From Prunella strophiata (lineage: Eukaryota; Chordata; Aves; Passeriformes; Prunellidae), in NCBI GenBank assembly GCA_036583965.1, contig JAZBQD010000027.1, forward strand, positions 18,713,001-18,777,000: DNA of 64,000 nt, written 5' to 3'. The position numbers were made by a program, and so were the translations under genes. A model generated the notes under the pieces. The model did not search any database. It saw nothing but the letters and a program-made list of their open reading frames with translations, and was not told where the DNA came from. Within the stretch, counting starts at the first letter, position 1. Each line of letters starts with the position of its first letter. Of this stretch, positions 12,001-25,800 are shown one piece after another.

Positions 12001-13851
12001 ACAACCAAGCTATTCACTTATAAGACAAACAGACAAACTCTGCCCCATGTCTTTTATCTCAAGACCTGGTTTTGGATCCTGGCTTCAGATTAGTGCAAGC
12101 TCTGGATCCGTGCTGGGTGGGAGGGATGGATGGATGGAGGGATGGATGGATGGATGGATGGATGGATGGATGGATGGATGGATGGATGGATGGATGGATG
12201 GATGGATGGATGGATGGAGCACAGAGGTAACCTTGGGACCTGTGCTCTGGGAGGGAGCATTGTTTAGACAAACCCCCAGGCTCAATGTCTTCAGAGAGCT
12301 GCAGTCTCAGCTCTGTGCATAGCTCTCTTGCAGCCTGCCCTGGCTGCAGGAGTCTTTTCTTCCCTTACACATTTTGGAATGTTACTGACCAGTTGCAGTC
12401 AAATGTGAGACTGAGCTAGGGTAACTGCAAGTATTAGAGCAAGGACACAGAAAAGGGCCCTCATGCTGCGAGGAGCTCATTGATTTTCTGTTGCTTTGGT
12501 CTCTTGGCCAGTAAATCAAAAGGCATGAGCCTGTTTGTGGACTGGCACACATAGCTCTGCCAACTGCTCTGTCAGGAGGGAAGGGGCTTGGAAAGAGAAG
12601 GGGTACTGCAGGTGGGTGGGGATGGGGGAGGTGTGGGAGAGGACATAATTTTCTGGGACAGGGCCTTGATGTTCTTTGCATGGATGAGGAGGAAGAAGGT
12701 TACACAACCCGAGAGCTGTCTGTTTTTCCTGTGCTACAAAAGTCCTGCCCTCATCTGTATGGACACAAAAATATAGTTCCAACCACAAAATTACAGCTGT
12801 ATAGAAAATTATCATGGGTTTTTTTAACTGTGTTTCTGTGATGACCTCAGGCTTAAGTCTCATGAACTTCAAGAATTACTGGAAGTAAACCTGAACTATC
12901 ATAAGGATAAAGGGACAGATGCTTCTTTAAAACTCACATGTATTCATTTGTGTGCACGTGAACACTAGAGCTGTATTAAACAAAACCAGACTTGCTTATT
13001 CTGTGGATTTCTATTGCCCATATTTTGTTTCTCAAACCACATGTTCATGAGCCCTTCTACATAAACATATACTTTCAGGCGCCTGCATAAATAGAGCAAT
13101 TTTTAGTAGCAACCTAGAAGAAGGAAGGAAACGTTACAACATTAATGCTCCGTGTAAAATGAGAAAATATGAAACACATTTACCTTGATCCAATTTAGGC
13201 TTTGCAGAGTCATTATTCCTCAAATTATATGGCCATTCAAGTCCCTTAGATGCTCACATGCATTTTTCTTTCCCTAGAAATTTCCCATTGCCTCAGCACT
13301 TTGAATTGCATGGCTGCTCTGAGCTAGCAGTCCTCATTCTTCATCTGGACCACAGGGCAGCCAGTGCTAGCAGGCTCTGGGAACAGCTCTGTTTATTCTG
13401 TATGACTCAGGACAGTGCTGGCAGGGATAGAAGTCATGTAGAAACACACTGAGTAAAAGTAAAATGACTGACAGGCATACAAGGAAGCCACTGTGTAATA
13501 TTTAAAGTGTTGTTTTCAGTCTTCTGTGTTGCTTTTGTCTCCCTGTTCAAAGAACTGCATGTAGGTGATGGGAGGAAAACTAGTACATAAGCACTTTCTG
13601 GGCATATTCCTGGTATAAATGTCTCTTCCATATTTGTGGGAATACATTGATAAATCCAAAGAAAAAGAAGAAGATAAGGCATTTCTTTCCAGAGAAAGTT
13701 TTGATCCAGTTGAATTCAAAGCAACTCTGACACAGTTCAGCAGGACTAGAGTGGGGTTGCCTTCATTCCTGTGAGATCAACCTTGGGATGATGTCTGACT
13801 CCAGTTGGTGTGCACTTGCACTATTCCAGTCCTTACTGTTCTCCTTAAGAG

Positions 13852-13882
<31 letters not shown>

Positions 13883-16800
13883 TTAATTTATGTACCTTTA
13901 ATTGTTTTCCATTTCAAATTTTATTTTAAAATAAATGCAAACTGAAATATCCAATTCCAGTAAAAATTCTGATTTGGATTTTGCCTTGGTTTTTTTTGAA
14001 TCATCATTTTTTTATCCATCCTGTTCAGGTAATTAGAGGTAATTCAAACATCATAAGTCCTCAGTAAGTGGCTTCTAACAATTTTAATAAAACTGGTAAG
14101 TACCCTACACAGTTAATGGGTGCTTGGTTCATAACTAATTTTACTATTCATAGGCAAGTTCTCTTTCTAGCTGTGCATACCATTCTTCTCAAATGGTAGT
14201 ATTTTGTTCTTTCATCCATTTTAGAATAAATCTCATTTCTTACATCATCACCAAAGCAAACACTGAAAAGGTTAATAGATTTGCTATGTACTACATAATT
14301 CTTTCATCTGCTCTGAGTTTTGTCTGTTCTATCAGATTATTTTAAAGCTTGCCATTGTAGCATCAGAGACGTGCTTGTATTACCAAGATTATTGATATGG
14401 ATGTCCTCATGTCTTATCTGTAGGATACATCTCTGACTGAGGTAAACTCATTCAGTCCTTCAGTGCCAATATCCCCCTCATCAATGATAAACCAGTATAA
14501 ATTTGAAGATGGGCCAGAATTAAGAGATCTCTTCATTACAGTTGATGATCCTGAAAGCCACATTACAGCCATTGAAACATTTATCACATACAGAGTAGTC
14601 ACAAAGGTAAGTATCTATTCATGCTTTAATGGCTTACTTTGATACAATTGGCATTTTCACTCTTCTTGCACACCATTCTCTGGCATATTGCTAAATTTAA
14701 ACTTGAATTTTGCCATGAGTTATAAACAACTAAAACTGCATGAAACTGTGCTATGTAATGGAAGAAAATTCAGTGTGAGTCTGTATACACACATGCTTAG
14801 ATTCTTTATGTTGAGAAAGTAGTTAATAATTCTTCAATGGCAAAAATGAGTGCTGTGAGGCAATAACATTTTCTGTTGTGATCTTCAGCAGGAGCAGGAA
14901 ACAGCCAAAGGACTGATCCACTTTGAAGACACTCTATTAGCACAAGTATTGATGACTTTTGGATAACTTACAGGCTACCAGTCTTACATCTTGCATAACC
15001 ATTACCTCCTGCAGAATTTCAGTTCCATCCTTTTCTAATTGCAGCATCTGTCAACACTTGGATGTTTGCTTCCCATGTACAGTTGCATGTGATTTCTGGG
15101 GAAGCTGCCACAATTCTCTAATGAAAAAGTAGTATTAGGAAACAATTAAGTGTATTTTTAGTTGTCCTGAATACAAGTTATTTACTGGAAATAAGGAAGA
15201 AAGTCAGCCTTGTGAGACCAGCCAGGTCTTCTGAGATTACCAGTAAATATTCTGCAGGCTCCATTTTGAGAATTGCACTGTTAATTTATTTTACTTTGAG
15301 TTCTTTTTAAAAGATTCATTTAAAAGCATATATTCAAATGGGAATTATTCATCTTTAAATAAGAAGAGATATCAATTCCTCATAAAATATTTAATGAGTA
15401 GGAAGAGAGCTATCTTTGTTATGTTGCTAGCAATAATTTTCACATTATGCTTGTTTCTGTAGACGAAAGAACATTTTTTCTTCAGGCAAGTATGAAAGGG
15501 CTGTAAGTTGGATTGGTCTTGCTTTTTTTATCTCTTCTTTCTTATCATATTTAATTTGGAGTGCTGGTTGTTGATCATAAAGTAATAGCATTCCTCCCAC
15601 ATACCTTGAAAAATTTTATTCAAACCTCAAAAATGTTTGGATTACAAAAGCATGTTTTGAGGTTTTTAGAATTTACTTGCATCACATTATAAATCTCTGT
15701 GCAACAAAGAATGCTAAATAGCACACATTAATGAAAACATGGGCTCTTTGTGGCTTGCCTCCAGAAGACAGAGCAATGGTAAAATAAATCACAGGATCTG
15801 ACAATTTTGTAATCTGTAATAAGCATTTTTTGTGGGCATTAAAGGTTTGTTGGCAAGTTCTAACGGGGGGCTGCAAAACTGGAATCAATGATAGGCTGCA
15901 GAATCCATTAAGCAGTGCAGGAAGTGTTACTGCTGTGATATGCTGAAGTTTTCATGTTTTGAATGTGAGGATTATTGAGTAATGTCACCAGGTCCCAAGG
16001 ACATGTGTCAGCTCTTTGGGCTTTGTTCAGAGTGCTAAAAAATGGACTTTCCTCACTTGTAGATTACTAATCACTTTAGGAGAAGTGCCCTCAAAGTAAT
16101 GACCATAACTGTGATTGCTGAAATAAAAATGCCACACTAAAGTAATTACTGCAATAATTTGGAAACATTGTGGTAAGATAATCATTATATGTCACTGCAC
16201 AAAGTGCAGCTTAGTGCTCTCTTTTTTTTTTTTTTCCCAATAGAACTTTGATTTCTTGCTGAAATAGAATGTGTTAACTCTTCAGGCAGTTGATCATTGT
16301 TATTTAAAAGAAAAGCAAACCAGTAAGAGACCAAATAGAATGTATGCATTCTCTCAAGTACTCAGTTTTCTCCAAAATTAAAACTTTATTCCTGGTACTT
16401 CTAACCTAAGCCTGTTTTTTCTGCTTTTGGTTTTCAGACAACCCGTGGTGAATTTGACTCCAGTGAATATGAAGTCCGAAGACGATACCAGGATTTCCTT
16501 TGGTTGAAGAGCAAACTTGAAGAAGCACATCCAACACTGATCATTCCTGTTTGTTTGCTAAAACTTAAGTTATTTTTCTTTGTTTATAAGATGGCTCCAG
16601 TTGTATACAGAGATGTTTGAGGTCTTTATTCTGCTTCTGAAGTTTCACAAATTTTAAGCCAACCTATTTTCCTTGGCTTTATATGTATGTGACAAAAATC
16701 ACATAAAGGTATTTCTTAGGTTAATTTGCAGTAATTAATGTTGTACTTAGTTGTACTTGTGTTCTTCTGCACTGTATATTACAAGAAAAATGGTATACAT

Positions 16801-19800
16801 TAGTTGAATACAATAACTTTATATAGCTTTTGGGTTATTGCATGGTGGATTTTACAAGGTATACCTATGTTTTTTAGTAAGGAAGAAGAACTATTATAAT
16901 ACTCCAAATATTATGCAAGTTAAACAATATATTTCTTCTTTTTTTTTCCTTAGCCATTGCCTGAAAAATTCATAATTAAGGGAATGGTGGAACGATTTAG
17001 TGATGAATTCATTGAGACTCGAAGAAAAGCTTTACATAAATTTCTGAACCGTATTGCTGATCATCCAACTTTAACTTTTAATGAGGACTTCAAAATTTTT
17101 CTTACTGCACAAGCCTGGGTAAAATGACTTTGTTTTTATTTACAGTTACATGAAACCACATGTTGTGTTAGTAAGGTATATCAGGAGCCTCCCTGGTTCA
17201 GTATTCAGTAGTGTCATACCATGGCTTGTTACAGAAGTGGGAGAAGCAGGCAGGGATTTGTGGAATATGCATAACCTCAGATAACCTTTTCTTCTGTGGT
17301 TTTGGTAATCATGTACATGACCACAAATATTGCTGTACCTTCCAAAGTTGTTTTTGTTACTGCATTTTGGATTTTTGTGGAAAATTCACAGTATTTCAAC
17401 TCTGCATATTTTTGGGTACACATATAAGTTTCCAAGATCTTGAGTAAAACAGTGGTATTAACTAATTATTGTTTTGGCATGGCAATGTCTTTTCCTTCTT
17501 TTTTTTTTTTTTTTTTAAGCTTTACTAATCTCATAAAAGAAAATTACAGGATTTTCCTGTTGCATTGTTGCAAAATGTGTCCAATTGCAAATTGGAGTTT
17601 TGTACTCAGAAAAGCTTGCTTCTGAATTTCAGCAAAGGTTATTCTAACAACATATAAAAAGAGTTAAAAAAAAATAGATGGATTATTTCCTCCAGTAGGA
17701 GCATTGTCTGCTTTTCTCAAAGACTTATTTCTGCAATCATTACCTCTGCTTTCCTGTTCAAGAAGCTAAATTGCAAACTAGCTCCTCACCCTGAGGAGCA
17801 AAGGGGTGAAGGTTCTCTGCCATCTTCAGCCATTCTTGCAACACTGTCATACATGGCATGCTTGTGTTTGCTCAGAAAGGCTTAGCTAATAAATCCACAA
17901 GACAGGGATGGTTCTGACACAAGATTTATGCACTAAAAAGGCAGAGGTTTATGTATGTAGTTTTGTTAAAAAAAAAATTTAAAAAGTAGGCTTTATTTAT
18001 TCTTTTCAGAGAATTAACAGAAGTACCTGGAAGTAAAGAGAGCTTGTTCTGTCTTTAGGAACTCTCCTCCCACAAGAAGCAGGGTCCAGGTTTGCTGAGC
18101 AGGATGGGACAGACCGTCAGAGCTGTAGCATCCTCAGTAAGAGGAGCAGTTAAAAATCGTCCTGAAATGTTTACAGAAATGAACAATTACATGGAAACAT
18201 TTAGTCAGAAAATAAACTTACTAGATAAAATAGCTCATAGGATTTACAAGGAAGAAAGGGGTAAGTAGAAAACAAGTCAGTTTTATTGATTTAAGAAATT
18301 TAAAAGTAAATTAGTTTTCATTGTGGCAGGCAAAATACTCTTTCCAGGAAAAAGGGAGATGTTTATGTTTATATTGTGTTTTTATGCCACACGATTGCTT
18401 TCATCTTTCTTAGGACATTCTTCATTATGAATTTAGTAGTGACAAAATTCCATTTTCAGTGCCTGACCAATGTGTTCACAGTCTCCTCCTGTGAACTGCA
18501 GCTTGCCCATGTTTAGCCCTACCAAATGGCACAGTGATTTGTGGGCCTTCTCTGTTTATGGATTATCACTTGGTCTAGAAACATAAGAGAAGTAATTAAT
18601 AAGATTTAAAATTTAAATTAATAAAAACTACTGAAGGAGATACCTGCTGTGCAGGAGTGAACTTCAGTGTTTTTTCTGAAGCTTTTGGGACATAACAAAG
18701 CTTCTAGTTTCAATAACTGGGACTGTATTTGGAACATTACTTTTACTAAGAAGCAGAGGAACTCAGGGCAGTAGAAGTCAGCAAGTCAGACCAACTGTCT
18801 TGGCTCCTGTTGCTCTGTATGAAGACAATGTGAGGTAATGCAGGTCATTGGTGTCTGAATACAGCTCTTCAGGTCTGCCTGAGTATGTGTGTCATTGTGA
18901 AATGTGCGTGACACTTTTGCTGATAAATTTCTCAAAGCTACTTAATTACAATACATTAACTGATTAGTGTATTCATAAACAGTGAACCGAAGTCTACTTA
19001 TCTTGGTTGTTTGAGCAAATTTAAAATTAGTGTCAGTCTCCTGCTTGGTTCACAGTAAATACAAAGTTGCAATTAGTATCACTTAGAGCTCTGTTAATGA
19101 AGGGTAATATGTGTATGTGTTCCTTTCAAGACTATTTTAATGAAATGAAGGAGTATGGCCCCATCCACACGCTGTGGTCAGCATCAGAAGAAGACATAGC
19201 CGACCCTCTGAAGGGCCTTGCCAGCTGCATCGAGCGCTGCTGCAGGGCCACGGAGCGGAGAATGGCCGGGCTCTCAGAGCACCTGCTGCCCATCCTGCAT
19301 GAGTACGTTCTCTACAGTGAAATCCTCATGGTAAGGTGTCCTGGAGGACTCTCCATGGCTCAGTATGAAATTTGGCTTAGCCCAGTGACCATGCCCAGGA
19401 GAGAATTTGTAGCTGATAAAATGACTTCACAGTCCCTGTATTTACTCAGTACAAAGCACGCACAGCGTATGATACCTGTCCATTCTTGGGGAATCTGATT
19501 GGTGCTGTTTCTCTTGTGAAAGTGGGGCAATTATTCTTCCAAATAAGAAGAGCTTGATAGTTTTGCCTGGCAGGCAGCCGTGGGTAGCTGTGCTAGGGTG
19601 TCTAGTTTTGCCATTTTCAGTGAGCTCTGCATTGTAGCAGTGAGGGTTTGGGAACAGCAGTTGAGAAAGACCTTCCCTGACACTGCCAAAATATGAACTC
19701 ATTGAGTAACAGATTGTGTGTGGGAACAGGAGAGGTTTTTCCCTTTCTAGGAGCACTTCCTAAGTATGTTTTCTTTTTCAAGAACAGCTGGGAACTTCCA

Positions 19801-22800
19801 GTCCCTGCACCATTATATAAGCATGTGTTAGTCTTTGCCATAAGCTACTGCTCTCAGTACCCTATGTATTTTGCTTACACTTGGAGAGGATGTAAAAAAT
19901 CAGACTAGAGTTGATATAGTCAGTGCTGGTGGATAATCAACATAATAAAGTAACTGAATTCAGTATGTCATAATTCCCACTTTGCTGCCTACAGAAAGCA
20001 GAATATGTGTACAAACCCCTCTTTGTCTAGGTTTTGAGCAATGCCAGCTGCAGAATCTGTTCTTGTGTTACAGCTGGGAACCCAGCTCCTGCTGCAATGG
20101 TTTCTGGGTAGGGGCTGCAAGAGTCTTACAGTCCACAGGTAGAGCAAGACCCAAGTTAATTGAGCCTTTGGTGGCACTCTGCAGGGTATTGCCATTTTCT
20201 CAGTAAGGCTTAGCTACTGAGAGTTAGGAAATCCTGTTGCAATGACTGCTGTCTTTAAAACAAGCTTCACACAAAAAGGGGCCATACAAAATGTCCTGTA
20301 TCTCACAGTCCTCATTATTTTCTGGTAGATGGAGGTAGGTACTGCTTTGCTTAAAGATCTGAAGAGATTTCTGTCCTAGCAATTGCAGGTCATCTTCTCC
20401 CCCACTTCCACCCTTGTTTTACAGAATTTCTATATCTGTTACCCATAAGTAGTCTTCATGCTACTGAGGAGATGCTGCCTGCCTATTGCCTTCTATTTTG
20501 CTGCCTGACTCACCCTCACCCTTTTTCAGGTGTTCTGTTTTGTGCAGAGCACAGAAAGATTTCTGGGGACAAGCCATAGGATGATTACCTGGCTCTTCTG
20601 CACACCTTACTGTTGCCCACTGCAATTTTTTTCCTGCTTGCAGCTTTCTCGGTGCAGCACTTGCAACACAGTATTAGGCTGCCATGAGGTCGTGTCCAGG
20701 GGGGAAGTCTTCCTTCAGTAGCTCATTCCTGTTCCACAACTGTTCCTTTCCCTTCATTCACCATGGATTTTTGTTTTACTTACTGCTTATTTCCCTCTTG
20801 CACTTTGAAGAGGGAAATACTACTCACTAAAATAAAATACCCAGTGGAAGTCACCCACTAGTAACCCTTTCAGAGGTGTGTTTAACCCCTCATTGCAGGG
20901 ACCTTGGTGCAGTGCTGCCAAGATCACATGCAAATGTGCAGAACAAGGTGTGGTCAATACAATACAATCCTTGTATTTTCCAGTGCTGAAAGTTCAGCCT
21001 GTAACTAGGAAAAGAGTTGGATTCATAACTAAAATATTTACATCTGAACCAACCCCTTCCTAACTGACCCACAGAACAAATCTACTGTCCCTCAGGGTAC
21101 AAATTACAGCATTAATTAGTTATGGGTCCACATAAAATTACTTGTGGGTTTTGTGGCAAGGTACCATTAAGTATTATACAAAAAACCTGTAGAAGTATAA
21201 TAATAAGTTTTAAAAGTATAGTGCCTTTTTTTGCAATTAGAAGTCAGCACTTGTCAATGTAGCACCTTAATATTAATTGGTTTTGTCTTGTAATTTAAAG
21301 TGTATGTGTGATAAATGTTGCCAAGCTGTCACTAAAAGTTTTAGAAGAGACAAAAGAAATAGGAAAAAAGAGAAAACATTTGTATTATGAAGAAAAGCTG
21401 TTCCAGATATTTTTTTTTCACTTCTGTGCTTCCAGATAAATATTTTCTGTATCTATCTAACAAAAAGATTCCCAGGTATTGATGAGAATTTGTCTGTATC
21501 GCTGATCTATTGTTCAGAAAAGCCCAAAGTCAGATTTACCAGGTTTTTATAGTGATTACCTGTTCAAAAAGAAACATTGAAAAATTACATGAAAATTAAG
21601 CTCTTAAACTATTCTATCATGTTTGATAAAGTGCCAAGATTTCAGAGAGAACTCAGTCAAATAAGAGAGCTAGAGAAGGTAGAGCTGCTTGTGCCCTGTG
21701 CTGTTTCAACATGCCCTGTGCTAGAGGTGAATACTGAACATCTCTGCAGAAGAAGCAGTAAAACCAGTTGTGGCAAGGTAATGTAAAAGAAGGTTTTGAG
21801 ATTTGTGATTATATATGTCCTGGTTCTGATTTTTTTTCAAAAAGACTAAAGCCTTGCAACACTTCTGCAAGATAAGCATACCTGAGTGTGCTTTTACAGA
21901 TGAGAAAGCTAAGACAAAGAGACATTTGTAAGGCTTCATCAAGGTCTCAGAGCAAATGAGCATTAGAAATGGAAATTTAATCTGTGATACTGTTCCTGTT
22001 TTGTAGCTTAATGAGTAATATTGCTTCCCCTTTCTAATTGTTTTTTTTGACATCATGCTAAAAAACCCAATACCTGATGAGATAGTTTCAAAGGAGGTAA
22101 AAATTACATATGCTGAAAATAAGCACATATATTAATTGTAGAAAAGCTTTCATTCCTATAATAACTTTATCTGGTTTTTTCTGTTATTATTTTCTGATTT
22201 ACCAGAACTCTATTTGGCACTTACAAAATAATATTAAAGGTTAGAGTCACAATTTCAGTAATGCCTTGTATACTATTTCTAGTCATTCTACTTTACATTG
22301 TAAATTTTACTCAAAGAAGATACTTCTGTTCATGGGATTTGGCAAACTCATGTTGCTGTTTTAAATGAATACATTGTAAGTTAAGCTGATATCAAGTAAA
22401 CTGCTGTGGCAGTTCTGCTCACACAACTGGCATATTGTGCATGTCAGATTCTTGTGGCACTGATTTTGGATTTAGTAAGAATATTGAAAAAGCTGTAAGA
22501 TAAAATACAGGTATGGAAAAATAAGTCTTCATTGAGTCTTCATTATTTAATTTTTTTGATAAAACATATATTATGTCAGAATTATTAAATGGTGTCATTC
22601 TGTTGTCTTATAGCCAACTTGCTTGATGGTTTTCTGAAAGAGCTAAAATTTGGTGCAGTTTACTTCTTTTTTTTTTTTTTTCTTCCATACTAAGGGTGTT
22701 TTGAAAAGGAGAGACCAAATTCAAGGCGAGCTGGATTCCAGAGTTGATGCTTTAGCCAATAAAAAGACAGAGAAGGATCTGGTAAGTGTTTTCAGAAAGC

Positions 22801-25800
22801 CATGTGTGGGATGAGCAGGAGCGGCGCAGAAGGACGCGTGTCCCCTGAGGCCACGGGCTGCCACTGGGTGCTGTCCCCAGCTCTGGTAGCTCTTTGTGCC
22901 AGGCAAAGGCCATCCCCAGAAAGAAGCAGCACTTCAGTAGCTGGGCTGCTGGTCATGGTGGGCAACCACTGGCCTTTGTCAACACAGACTGGACCACAGC
23001 TTATTATTAGCTTTTCTATTCTAGTGAAAGTAAGTACAAGTAAAGAGCACTTGCTGCAGTGCTCTTGTAGCTGCAGCTTCATTGATGTAGCAAGGAGAGG
23101 AGGTAGAGGAGGTGATTATAATCAAAGCTGTTCATTAAACTTATTTAAACTGAAATGTTCTGCATTCTGTTCTTACAGGTTTCTGTTTTTTCTAGCTGGG
23201 TCTAGGGATATTTTTTTTTTTGCTTCCAGTGTGGAACCTTCATTCATTCTAGTGAAGTCAGTCTGTAACTGGTACCCCATGGGGACAGGCATCCCCAAAA
23301 CCACCAGCAAGGCTCAGCAGCCAATTGAAAACAACTTCTGGGATGAGAATTGGCATTTTTTAAATTTTTGATTGTTAAACTCTCCAGCATAAATAATGTC
23401 CTTTTAGCACAGTATTAACACCAAATGTTATACAGTGTAAATAATATGTAAAAATGACTAATAACTTTTTAGTACATCAAAGGAGAAAATCCTTAACATT
23501 TCAGATACTTTTTATTGGGCTTGTTCTAATTAGTTTCTGTGTAAAGATGAGCTGTTCAGATAGTTTTTGGCACTTGAAATGCATAATTTTGTTTGATTTT
23601 TTTTTTTGGCACTGAGATGAATAAATGAAAATATATTGCTGATCTCTGATATCTACAATGGCTATGGTATATTATATAACATTTTGCCTCTATGTACTGC
23701 AGTGGGACATTAAGTAAATATCTCTAGTTTTGGGGTTTTTTTCCTGGAGCAGAAATTTTGTGTTCTGTAATTTGTTTTTGTTTCTCTGCTTTATTTGCTG
23801 TTTCTCCTGTCCTTTTTTCTTAGTTTAAAGCCTGAAGCTCTTATAAAATGCACAGAGGAATGGTGAGTTGGAGAAGCCCCCTAGGCTGGGAGTTGGGTAG
23901 CCATGGCAGGTGCATTCAGAGACAAATTCAGTTCCATACAGCTTGTTTAGCAGCCAGATTTGTTGTTTACTGCAGAAAACACACCACAGCCTGGCAGGAC
24001 ATGCTATCTTTTCAGAATGCATTTCCTGTTATAATCTAATTGAGCTCTCAGACAATATGCATGCACTCCCTTTTCCTGAACTGTTACAAATAAAAAGGGA
24101 TATTTTTATTTTAGCATAGTATTGAGCCTACCATGTTGATTTGATACTGACAATGGTTTACTCCATCATGAGATGTTTGTACTTGCTTCCAGTAGGATTT
24201 TGAAACCAGTTTGCCTAAACTTATTTTTTTCACTGTGGATATGTTTCCATACCTGCATTTACAGTTTGGTAAAGGCTTTGGACACTCTGATTACCCAGGT
24301 GTTCAGATCTTTGCTTTATCTCTCCAAGCCCTTTATTTCTTACTGATTTCAGAGAATCCTGTTTTTGAGAGCCTGGTTCTCCTTGCAGTCTCAGAAGAGC
24401 AGTAAAACAGATGTCTGTTAGTCTAATCTGATAATAAAATCCTGTGTTCTCTAATTGAGTGGCAGCTGTATCCTGAAGACTGTTTCTTAATTGGAAGCTG
24501 AAGCCTTTTTCTAGTAAGGATAGTTTGGCAACAGAGAATGGTGTACTGCTATTTTTAACCATTCAAGTGACTTAACTATTTTCTTGGTCATTTTTACTAT
24601 GTTTTCATTTTTATTATGTGTTTAAATATTTTTATAACACTTCTAACCAGACTTATTTCTTAATAAAGGTGGTCATAACACAGGTATGTTGTTGGAACGG
24701 GTCTCAGACACCAAGTTTGGGTGTATTTGCATATATCTGTTCCTAAGCAGAACTCCTGTAGCTTCTAATGATCTCATAGATGTCAGATTGAACTTGTCAG
24801 TGCAATCTAGTAGCCAGAAATTTTGCTGACAATGAGTGGCATGAACCCTAATCTCATTTGAAGTACATTTCCACCACAGATAAGGAGTCTCAGACTGTCA
24901 TTGGAGCTGATAAAAGGCTGTGAGATATTTAGCATTGGTCATGGCAAACATTAAATGATTTAACAAACACAAGGTTGTACAGCAGAAGAATGTAAAACAT
25001 CCCTAAGGTCAGTGCAGATGAAATAGGCTGGAATTGCAAATTAAACCTTATGGGACATTAGCCTCATCAGTTGGGAAAAAAAAAATGTTTTCTTGGGCTG
25101 TGTTAGAAAGCTGTTTGTGGTGCTGCTACAAAAGCCAAAACCTTGGTTTCTACTCCAAAATTTGGTCCACAAATAAGGCAGTTATTCAGAGTGTGGGTGG
25201 TTTGAGGACTGTGATTTTCAATGCAGGCTCTGACAGAGAGATTGGGCCTGACTTTGGTACCCTCCTGTTTATCTAAATATTTCTTACCTCCAGAGCTGTG
25301 GCTGTAAAGATAGTGGGATATGATGCTCCATGATTCCCACACTCCATCCTGAAGGTTACACAGCAGTGCTAGTGTATCCCTCTATGGTTTGGGCATTTTT
25401 AACAATTTTAGTCTTGCCACTAGGGCTGATAATAATTCTGAAAAAAGGCTGGTATTAATGTGCTCTGACAGAGCGAGATAAGCATTAAATGCCAACTTAA
25501 GGATTCTAGTGTTCAGGCTTGAAACTGAGTAGTAAAGAGATGAAATGCTGAATCTGTTACATTCTGATTATATTTTGTGGTTTAACTCCAGGCTAGAAAG
25601 GGGTTAGTATCACCAAGCTGTAGGATTAATTCACATAGCAGATAGAAGTTGGTGCTATTTTGCATGGTGAGATGGTGTAAAATGCTGTGTCACCATGTAA
25701 TTTGGCTCTTGGGCCGTGTCTCTTTGGCTACAGTCACACAGTCCATGTCTGGCAGCACTCTGCCCTAGCAATGCTTGGCTCCCACCTTCCTGAGCTCTGG

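Larger units (their letters stand above)
9052..14423 (+). other. SNX7: SNX7 intron 1
   Basis: This 5372 bp intron has donor GTACGG and acceptor CTGTAG. It holds the (GGGAC)74 array at its 5' end, two AATAAA hexamers at 9601 and 9644, a probable ancient repeat near 10350-10530, a GGAT microsatellite near 12.1-12.2 kb and an A29 run at 13852. Composition changes abruptly from extremely GC-rich to AT-rich at the right edge of the GGGAC array. No further gene was recognised. Confidence 0.9.

Noticed and set aside
12047..12322. Open frames with DGWM or SIHP repeats
   Set aside because: They are translation of the GGAT microsatellite in both directions.
13852..13880. A29 run as the tail of a processed pseudogene
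   Set aside because: The preceding sequence shows no coding similarity or recognisable SINE or LINE body, and no target-site duplication was noticed.
22802..23371. 189-codon open frame in intron 7
   Set aside because: It starts 20 bp after the exon 7 donor but is not in frame with the exon, which meets TGA soon after the donor. No domain or splice sites support it.
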